In this document: in pieces, positions 58,011 to 64,000 of the stretch
How positions within the stretch are numbered: position 1 is the stretch's first letter
Layout: every line of letters begins with the position of its first letter
From: B73-G16 sp964611295
GTDB taxonomy: Bacteria > Desulfobacterota > B13-G15
NCBI GenBank assembly: GCA_964611295.1
Contig: CAZSWV010000005.1
Coordinates: 1-64,000, forward strand
Length of the DNA: 64,000 bases
Direction: 5' to 3'
The notes under the pieces: model-generated
The model's database searches: none
Seen by the model: only the letters and a program-made list of their open reading frames with translations
Told to the model about the DNA's origin: nothing
Program-made: the position numbers and the translations under genes

Positions 58011-58837
58011 GCCTTGTACCTTTTGGGGTCTAGCATTTCCCTTATTCCTTCGCCCAACATGTTGTAACCGAGTACGGCCAACAGGATGGCCATACCAGGA
58101 AATAAGGAAAGCCAATATGCAACTTCCAAGTAGTCCTTGCCAGAACTCAACATGTTTCCCCAACTCGGCACAGGTGGTTGTATCCCTATACCTAAAAAGC
58201 TAAGAGCTGATTCCACCAAAATGGCGTTTCCTGTCCCTAAGACCATCCATACGAGGACAGGCCCCATAGCGTTGGGCAATATGTGGGAGAAGATAATCCT
58301 TATGGAAGGAGCGCCTATTGCCCGTGCAGCCAAAACAAAGCCCCGTTCTTTAAGTGAGAGGAACTCAGCCCTCACAAGCCTAGCCACACCCATCCAGCTC
58401 GTAAGCCCTATCACTGCCATGATGTTGAAAATGCTCGGTTCAAGAAAGGCTATAACAGCCAGTATGAGGAAAAACGTTGGGAAACAAAGCATTATGTCCA
58501 CAAGTCTCATGATGACCTCATCGATCCACCCTCCATAGTAGCCTGCGAGAGCTCCTAGTAAGAGTCCTATCACCGTGGCTATACCTACTGCTATGAGTCC
58601 CACGGCAAGCGAAATCCGTCCACCCCATATGAGGCGTGACAAGACGTCTCGACCTAATTCGTCCGTACCAAAAGGGTGTTCTTTGCAGGGAGGCCAAAGG
58701 ACCCTATCCACATGTACTTCAGTCGGATCATAGGGGGAAATCCAAGGAGCCAATAGGGACAAAGAGACAAGTAAAAGGACTATCCCCAATCCAAAGGACA
58801 GTTGTGGATTTGAACGCAATAGTTTTCCTGACATCAC
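58007..58837 (-). CDS. dppC: ABC peptide/nickel-type permease, DppC-like
   Basis: Inner-membrane permease of 276 residues, with a long N-terminal periplasmic segment (PWISPYDPTEVHVDRVLWPP, FGTDELGRDVLSRLIWGGR) typical of DppC/OppC and an EAA loop EFLSLKERGFVLAARAIGAP. It overlaps dppB by four bases. Substrate-binding protein and ATPases are not in the window. Confidence 0.93.
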   Translation of the reverse strand: MMSGKLLRSNPQLSFGLGIVLLLVSLSLLAPWISPYDPTEVHVDRVLWPPCKEHPFGTDELGRDVLSRLIWGGRISLAVGLIAVGIATVIGLLLGALAGYYGGWIDEVIMRLVDIMLCFPTFFLILAVIAFLEPSIFNIMAVIGLTSWMGVARLVRAEFLSLKERGFVLAARAIGAPSIRIIFSHILPNAMGPVLVWMVLGTGNAILVESALSFLGIGIQPPVPSWGNMLSSGKDYLEVAYWLSLFPGMAILLAVLGYNMLGEGIREMLDPKRYKA

Positions 58838-59811
58838 CGTGTCCTTATTCGTGGATCAGCTATAGCATAGGCTATATCTGCCAAGAAGTTTCCTAAAAGC
58901 GTAAGCACTGCCCCTATTACTACCATCCCCATCACTACGGGGTAATCCCTCGCCATCACACTGTAAAAGAACAACTGGCCCATTCCCGGTATAGAAAAGA
59001 TGGTCTCGAAGATGACGCTGCCACCAATTAAACCAGGCACTGAGAGCCCAAGCAAGGTGATTACGGGCAGTAAGGCGTTTCGCAAAGCATGTTTGTAAAG
59101 GATAACCCTCTCCGGAATCCCTCTGGCCCGTGCGGCAGTTATGTAATCCTGCTTTAGGACCTCTATCAAGCTTGACCTCACATACCTAGAGAACCCCGCC
59201 AACCCCCCGAAAGCTGAAACCAAAACGGGCAATAACAAATGTCGACATACATCCAAGGCCTTTTCCCAAAACCCCATTTGGTCCCATCCTAGGATGGACC
59301 TTACCCCTGAAATGGGAAGCCATCCCAATTTGACGCCAAAGACAAACATCAGCAAAAGGGCTAACCAAAAACTCGGCATTGCATAGCCTACCAATACGAA
59401 GGCAGAGAGAAACTGGTCGCTTGTCCCTCCTTGATGTTTGGCACAATAAACACCTATCGGTATGGAGAAAGCAAGGATTAAACATAAAGAAGCCAAGTTT
59501 ATGGCAACCGTGATAGGAATACGCTCAAGTATCTTCTCACTTACAGGTCTTTGATCTGGGGCAAAGGACCTACCGAAATCGAGGGTGATCACTTTCTTCA
59601 ACCATAACAGGTATTGCACATGGAGAGGTTTATCCAGACCATAATAAGCCCTTAACCTCTCACGTGCCTCTTTGGTCATCTTAGGGTTGAATTCTGCAAA
59701 GGTCCCTGTTGGCTCTCCAGGTGCAAGGTGGATTACTAAAAAAGAGATAAGCGTTATCCCGAAAAACAAAGGGATTAGCCGTAGGGCCCTAAAGGCAAGA
59801 TATTTCTTCAT
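58834..59811 (-). CDS. dppB: ABC peptide/nickel-type permease, DppB-like
   Basis: A 325-residue permease starting MKKYLAFRALRLIPLFFGIT, with FLVIHLAPGEPTG and YGLDKPLHVQYLLWLKKV in the first loop and the EAA motif IEVLKQDYITAARARGIPE. Pairs with DppC. Dipeptide, oligopeptide or nickel transport are all possible; nickel would fit the hydrogenase. Confidence 0.93.
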   Translation of the reverse strand: MKKYLAFRALRLIPLFFGITLISFLVIHLAPGEPTGTFAEFNPKMTKEARERLRAYYGLDKPLHVQYLLWLKKVITLDFGRSFAPDQRPVSEKILERIPITVAINLASLCLILAFSIPIGVYCAKHQGGTSDQFLSAFVLVGYAMPSFWLALLLMFVFGVKLGWLPISGVRSILGWDQMGFWEKALDVCRHLLLPVLVSAFGGLAGFSRYVRSSLIEVLKQDYITAARARGIPERVILYKHALRNALLPVITLLGLSVPGLIGGSVIFETIFSIPGMGQLFFYSVMARDYPVVMGMVVIGAVLTLLGNFLADIAYAIADPRIRTR

Positions 59812-59851
59812 TGTCTCTTCATTGTATTTTAAGGATTAGACAGGTCAAGCG

Positions 59852-59881
59852 TTGACCTTGGGCTTTTCGGGGAGATAAACT
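59852..59881 (+). promoter_or_regulatory. Putative promoter of alr-mla run
   Basis: TTGACC (59852-59857) and TAAACT (59876-59881), 18 bases apart. Predicted start about 59888, a 17-base leader before the alr ATG without an obvious Shine-Dalgarno. Confidence 0.4.
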
Positions 59882-59904
59882 GCAAAGGTAATTGGGATAT
59901 CTCT

Positions 59905-61017
59905 ATGGAGAAAGCAGCCTCTATCTTGGAAATAGACCTTACAGCCCTTGAGAATAACCTGTCGGTTATAAAGCAGGCCCTTCCACCATCCGTCACCGTT
60001 ATAGCAATTGTCAAGTCCGATGCTTACGGCCATGGGGCTGTCCCTGTGGCCCAAAAACTCCAAACGTTAGGGGTAGAATGGTTTGGCGTGACTAACTTGT
60101 CAGAAGCTATACAGCTACGCGAAGCAGGTATAAAGGCCCATATACTTCTCCTTGGAGGGTTTAGGCCTGAGGAGATCAAAGAGGTAACCGCCTATCGATT
60201 AACGCCCTTTGTCGGCGATTTCGACTGCTTGAAGGAACTGAGCTCGTGGGCAAAAGGCCATGGCAAAAAGTTAAAGCTCCACTTAAAAGTTGACACGGGT
60301 ATGGGCAGGCTTGGTTTTCTCCCTCAAGAAGCGAAGAAGGCCTTGGAGTTTGTCCAGGAATGTCCCTTTTTGGAAGTCGAGGGGATAGGGTCCCACTTCA
60401 GCACTGCAGATGAGGACTTAGGTTACGCCTTCGAACAATTGGAGAGGTTTCAAGTCTTCTTAAGGGAACTTCCTGAAGGGCTTTGCAATAGTCCCAAACG
60501 TCATATGGCCAACAGCGCGGCTATATTTGCCCTGCCTCAGTCCCACTTCGAAATGGTGCGGCCTGGTATAAGTCTTTACGGCCTTCATCCCTCCTTGGAT
60601 TTCAAGCGACGTTTGTCTCTTCCCCTTGAGCCAGTGATGAGTTGGAAAACGTATGTGGCTGAGCTTAAGGATCTACCCCCCAATTGGGGGGTCAGTTATG
60701 GAAGGACCTTCGTTACAAAGAGGCGTACCCGTGTTGCCGTTTTGCCTGTGGGGTATGCGGATGGATATCTTAGGTCCTTGTCGAACAAGGCCCATGTGCT
60801 TATAAAGGGGAAAAAGGCTCCAGTCATAGGTCGGATAACTATGGACTGGACGATGGTAGATGTGACAGACCTTACTGATGTAAAAAAGGGCGATGAGGTC
60901 CTTCTGTTTGGCAAAGGGCTCGGTGTTGAAGAGCTTGCAGCCCAGGCGGGGACCATCCCTTATGAGATAACCTGTCTTGCCGGCAGAAGGGCAAAAAGGG
61001 TGTTTAAGGATGGGTGA
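59905..61017 (+). CDS. alr: Alanine racemase
   Basis: PLP enzyme making D-alanine for peptidoglycan. VIAIVKSDAYGHGAVPVAQ carries the PLP lysine, HLKVDTGMGRLGF and ANSAAIFALPQSHFEMVRPGI are typical, and VLPVGYADGY has the catalytic Tyr region at the C-terminal domain. 370 residues. Overlaps mlaE by eight bases. Confidence 0.96.
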   Translation: MEKAASILEIDLTALENNLSVIKQALPPSVTVIAIVKSDAYGHGAVPVAQKLQTLGVEWFGVTNLSEAIQLREAGIKAHILLLGGFRPEEIKEVTAYRLTPFVGDFDCLKELSSWAKGHGKKLKLHLKVDTGMGRLGFLPQEAKKALEFVQECPFLEVEGIGSHFSTADEDLGYAFEQLERFQVFLRELPEGLCNSPKRHMANSAAIFALPQSHFEMVRPGISLYGLHPSLDFKRRLSLPLEPVMSWKTYVAELKDLPPNWGVSYGRTFVTKRRTRVAVLPVGYADGYLRSLSNKAHVLIKGKKAPVIGRITMDWTMVDVTDLTDVKKGDEVLLFGKGLGVEELAAQAGTIPYEITCLAGRRAKRVFKDG

Positions 61018-61774
61018 ATTCATCATATCCTTAGGAAGGTGGGCCATAGGGCAGATAGTGGATCTTGGTGGACTTGGGATATTGACCTTACGGACCTTCT
61101 CGCTAAGCTTACCGCTGAGGCTAGGACTTTTCTTCAAACAGGCAGAAAGGATCGGGGTACGTTCCCTACCGGTTGTAGCCTTAAGCAGTGCCTTTATAGG
61201 GATGGTCTTTGCCCTTGAGACCTTTTACGCCTTGAGGAAGTTCGGAGCTGAGACTATGGTGGGGGCAAGTTTAGCCCTGGCCTTGGCGAGGGAACTGGCG
61301 CCCGTGTTCACGGCGGTGATGCTTACGGCACGTGCGGGCGCCGCTATGGCTGCTGAGATCGGTACCATGCGGGTTACCGAACAGATCGATGCGCTTGAGG
61401 CGATGGCTGTCAACCCGATAAGTTACCTCATAGTACCTCGGGTATGGGCCTTCACCTTGATGACGCCAGTCCTTACAGTCTTTTCGAACTTAATAGGGAT
61501 TGCAGGCGGTTATCTGGTTGGCGTGAAGCTTTTAGGCATCCATGAAGGGGCTTTCGTTTCCAACATAGAGCGCTATTTGGAAACAGAGGACATCTCCTTT
61601 GGGCTCATCAAGGCCACGGTCTTTGGCTTCTTGGCAGCAATGGTGTGCTGTTATGAAGGTTACACCACGCAAGGAGGAGCCGAAGGGGTAGGAAAGGCCA
61701 CTACAAGGAGCGTTGTTAGGTCCCTGGTGATCATCCTGATTGCTGACTACATCTTAACGGCCTTTTTGCCCTAA
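61010..61774 (+). CDS. mlaE: MlaE-type lipid ABC permease
   Basis: Inner-membrane permease for phospholipid transport between the membranes, 254 residues. VVALSSAFIGMVFALETFYAL, ALARELAPVFTAVMLTARAG, EIGTMRVTEQIDALEAMAVNP and GVGKATTRSVVRS are MlaE signatures. Start ATG 61010 (MGEFIISLG) is preferred to an upstream start inside alr. Confidence 0.94.
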   Translation: MGEFIISLGRWAIGQIVDLGGLGILTLRTFSLSLPLRLGLFFKQAERIGVRSLPVVALSSAFIGMVFALETFYALRKFGAETMVGASLALALARELAPVFTAVMLTARAGAAMAAEIGTMRVTEQIDALEAMAVNPISYLIVPRVWAFTLMTPVLTVFSNLIGIAGGYLVGVKLLGIHEGAFVSNIERYLETEDISFGLIKATVFGFLAAMVCCYEGYTTQGGAEGVGKATTRSVVRSLVIILIADYILTAFLP

Positions 61775-61780
61775 AGGACC

Positions 61781-62527
61781 ATGATCGAGATCCAAGGGCT
61801 TCATAAGAGCTTCAATGGACAGGAGGTACTAAAGGGGATAGACCTAGTTATACCAAAGGGCCAAATCACTGTGATCCTCGGACCAAGTGGAGTGGGTAAG
61901 AGCGTACTCCTTAAGCACTTGATAGGACTTATGAAACCAGACAAAGGGAGGATCTTGGTCGACGGAAGGGACATAAACCGAATGGGATCAAAAGACCTCA
62001 GGGAACTGAGGAAACGCTTTGGGATGCTTTTCCAAGAAGGGGCACTCTTCGACTCCATGACCGTGGCCGATAACGTGGCCTTTCCCCTCTTGGAACACAC
62101 GCGTTTGAAACAGGATGAAATATGGGAAGTGGTGCAGGAGAAACTAAAACAGGTAGGCCTTCTGGACGCAGCCCATAAGTTCCCCTCCGAGTTAAGCGGG
62201 GGCATGAAGAAACGAGCAGCCCTTGCCAGGGCCTTGGCCTTAAACCCGGAATACGTGCTGTGTGATGAACCCACAGGGGGGCTTGATCCCGTCTCTGCTT
62301 CTTCCATAGAAAGGCTCATCTTGGAAACGCAAAGGACCTCCTCCAGCACCTTCGTCATAATAACCCATGACTTGGCCACAGCCATTGCTTTGGGCGATAA
62401 GTTGGCCCTCCTTGAGGACGGTAGGATCGCCTTTGAAGGAGGAGTAAAGGAGCTACTTTCAAGTAAGCACCCTTTAGTAGAGGCCTTTCTACAAAGGAGG
62501 GAAAGGACAAAGGAGGTTAGACCATGA
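61781..62527 (+). CDS. mlaF: MlaF-type lipid ABC ATPase
   Basis: A 248-residue ATPase: VILGPSGVGKSVLLKHLIGL (Walker A), MLFQEGALFDSMTVADNVAF (Q-loop), LSGGMKKRAALARALALNP (signature) and YVLCDEPTGGLDPVSASSI (Walker B). Works with MlaE and MlaD. ATGA overlap with mlaD. Confidence 0.96.
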   Translation: MIEIQGLHKSFNGQEVLKGIDLVIPKGQITVILGPSGVGKSVLLKHLIGLMKPDKGRILVDGRDINRMGSKDLRELRKRFGMLFQEGALFDSMTVADNVAFPLLEHTRLKQDEIWEVVQEKLKQVGLLDAAHKFPSELSGGMKKRAALARALALNPEYVLCDEPTGGLDPVSASSIERLILETQRTSSSTFVIITHDLATAIALGDKLALLEDGRIAFEGGVKELLSSKHPLVEAFLQRRERTKEVRP

Positions 62528-63489
62528 AGGTAAAAAGGGAAGCCAATGAGTTAAAGGTAGGGATCCTTGTCCTTTTGGGCATTTTGGCACTTGTATACAT
62601 GAGTTTGAGGGTAAGTAAAACCGAAAGGATAAAGGGAGACGTCTATTATGTACTTTTTGACAACGTCTCTGGCCTTGCCAAAGGAGCACCTGTAGAAGTG
62701 GCTGGGGTGATCATAGGCAAGGTGGATGGTATCTACCTTGAGGGCAATCGTGCCAAGGTAAAACTGGTGATCTCGAAGGACGTAAGGCTCTTTGCCAACG
62801 CCTCAGCCACCTTGAGGACACATGGGGCATTGGGAGATAAGTTCGTCCAATTGGACCCAGGGACACCGGACAACCCTACCTTGATTTCAGGTGCGATCAT
62901 TAGCAACACCCAAGCTACCCCCGACCTGGACCAGCTTTTCCTTTCCTTGAAACAAACAGCAGAGGAGTTCGCTGGAATGGGAGGGGCTTTGAAGGAGTTA
63001 GTAGGTTCTGAAGAAACACGTAAGGCCTTAAAGGAGCTCGTGCTCAACCTGCGCGATTCAAGCAAGGACCTGAAATCCTTTATCACCCATAACCGTGAAA
63101 AAGCGGAAAAGGCCCTAGACAACATCTATGCCTTCAGCGAAAACCTAAATAGCATTGCCTCACAGGCTTCTACTGGCTTGGAGAAGTTCCAAAGTACCTT
63201 AAGTTCTATAGAGGAGGTGAGCCAGAAGGTGGCCTCCGAAAACAATACTATAGGCAAACTTTTAAGCGATAGGGAGCTTTACGACGAGCTTAACGAAACC
63301 CTCAAGCAATTCAGGTCAATGGCCGAAAAAGTGAACCAAGGGGACGGAACCTTTGGCAAGCTCATAGCTGACGATAGCCTCTACCGACAAGCAGAGCATA
63401 CCTTGAAGCGGATCGAAAGGGCTGCCGAAGGTATTGAGGAACAGGCACCCCTTACCGTGTTGAGCACTTTGATGGGATTACTTTTCTGA
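62524..63489 (+). CDS. mlaD: MlaD/MCE-domain lipid transport protein
   Basis: Periplasmic MCE protein anchored by one N-terminal helix (GILVLLGILALVYMSLRV). The MCE domain spans about 37-115 (YYVLFDNVSGLAKGAPVEVAGVIIG, LRTHGALGDKFVQLDPG in pieces as VSGLAKGAPVEVAGV and GALGDKFVQLDPG). It is followed by a long coiled-coil region to the C-terminus (321 residues in total). Confidence 0.93.
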   Translation: MKVKREANELKVGILVLLGILALVYMSLRVSKTERIKGDVYYVLFDNVSGLAKGAPVEVAGVIIGKVDGIYLEGNRAKVKLVISKDVRLFANASATLRTHGALGDKFVQLDPGTPDNPTLISGAIISNTQATPDLDQLFLSLKQTAEEFAGMGGALKELVGSEETRKALKELVLNLRDSSKDLKSFITHNREKAEKALDNIYAFSENLNSIASQASTGLEKFQSTLSSIEEVSQKVASENNTIGKLLSDRELYDELNETLKQFRSMAEKVNQGDGTFGKLIADDSLYRQAEHTLKRIERAAEGIEEQAPLTVLSTLMGLLF

Positions 63490-64000
63490 TGAAAAGGCCT
63501 TTTCTTCTTTTGTTGATATGTGTCGTCTTGTCTTTGGGGGATTTTGTCTATGGGTCTTTTTCCCTCTGGCCTTTATTGGACTACCAAGAGGAAGAGGACA
63601 CAAAAAAACTGGAAATTTTAGGCCCTCTCCTTTTTTGGGAGAAAGGACCTAAAGGGGTCCAATGGGGTCTAAGGCCTTTTGTAAGCGGTAGTTCTGAAGA
63701 GGGGAAAGATCGGATTGATTTCCTCTATCCCTTAGGCAGGTTCGAGGAGAGGGAAAATGGATGGAAGTTTTTTTTCTTCCCTTTCCTTAAGGCCTATTCG
63801 GATGAGGACCAAAATTTCTTTTCCTTTTTCACTTTCTTTTGGGGCCATAAGGAAACAGGGGAAACATACGGTGGGATCTTCCCTTTTTACGGAGCTATGG
63901 ATTTATCGGAGGGCAAAAGAAGGGAATTCCTCCTTTGGCCTTTCTTCGGGGCAACTTACGAAAGGGACTTTACCGTCTATAAGTTCTTCTGGCCTTTTTT
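63489..64000 (+). CDS. Secreted aromatic-rich protein of unknown function, partial (cut by window end)
   Basis: An open frame from ATG 63489 (overlapping the mlaD stop) runs to the window end, 170 codons visible. After a signal peptide (FLLLLICVVLSLGDFVYGS) the protein repeats short aromatic strands: SLWPLLDYQEEED, FFFFPFLKAY, FFSFFTFFWGHKETG, GGIFPFYGAM, FLLWPFFGATYERD, each flanked by charged turns. This looks like a large outer-membrane beta-barrel or a repeat protein of the kind seen beside mla genes in deltaproteobacteria. No named family recognised. Confidence 0.75.
   Translation, partial: MKRPFLLLLICVVLSLGDFVYGSFSLWPLLDYQEEEDTKKLEILGPLLFWEKGPKGVQWGLRPFVSGSSEEGKDRIDFLYPLGRFEERENGWKFFFFPFLKAYSDEDQNFFSFFTFFWGHKETGETYGGIFPFYGAMDLSEGKRREFLLWPFFGATYERDFTVYKFFWPF

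Overview
The window is a gene-dense, almost fully coding stretch from a diderm, anaerobic, probably thermophilic bacterium. Outer-membrane functions are present: LolA, an Mla-type lipid transporter, a PilMNOPQ set with secretin, a Kdo-kinase-like protein and PBP1A. Anaerobic hydrogen and flavin-based electron-bifurcation genes dominate the centre. An archaeal-type fructose-bisphosphate aldolase/phosphatase, a DHH-CBS-poly(A) polymerase fusion, CooC/CooT and HdrABC-FlxABCD together point to a thermophilic chemolithotroph of the Desulfobacterota/Thermodesulfobacteria or a related lineage. The species cannot be fixed from the sequence alone. No gene-free stretch longer than 300 bases exists, and I saw no insertion sequence, prophage, CRISPR array or rRNA.

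Layout. Positions 1-6334 (minus strand) hold pilMNOPQ, an N-acetylmuramoyl-alanine amidase and an MFS carrier cut by the window edge. A methyltransferase/D-Ala-D-Ala-ligase-like fusion diverges from pilM and runs tail-to-tail into PBP1A. From 10709 to 18915 a tightly overlapping plus-strand run encodes a tRNA nucleotidyltransferase fusion, CooC, a zinc-ribbon protein, a DUF362-ferredoxin protein, TruA, SfsA, RF2 (with its programmed frameshift), HemD and CooT. From 18899 to 26790 there are RNA and purine-salvage genes (rsmD, Mut7-C, mtaD, mtnP), a GIY-YIG protein, Hsp20, a nucleoside phosphorylase, LapA, HIT, GatB and a radical SAM protein. DUF169, guaB, a Xaa-Pro peptidase and efp follow on the plus strand, then a cyclase-family protein and lolA on the minus strand.

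The centre (32147-43518) is the most interesting part. A four-gene group 3b-type NiFe hydrogenase (hydBGDA) diverges from an eight-gene operon: a 2Fe-2S protein, hdrC, hdrB, hdrA and flxDCBA. hdrA is interrupted by an in-frame TGA exactly where HdrA proteins carry a cluster-binding Cys or Sec, with a hairpin 14 nt downstream, so it is read here as a selenoprotein. Both operons have good sigma70-type promoters and Rex-like operators, so hydrogen, NAD(P)H, ferredoxin and disulfide pools may be balanced by one redox signal.

The right third holds a second MFS carrier, tRNA-Pro(GGG), surE, the FBP aldolase/phosphatase, miaB, a bifunctional nuclease, a PHP protein, hisC, cmk, ispH and rpsA. Next come a minus-strand Mrp/DUF364/kinase set, a lytic transglycosylase, pgsA, a Sir2 deacylase, two orphan DppBC-like permeases, alr and mlaEFD. 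An aromatic-rich secreted protein is cut by the right edge. Several first genes of transcription units lack a Shine-Dalgarno and start within about 12 nt of a predicted -10 box, which suggests leaderless or very short-leader mRNAs.
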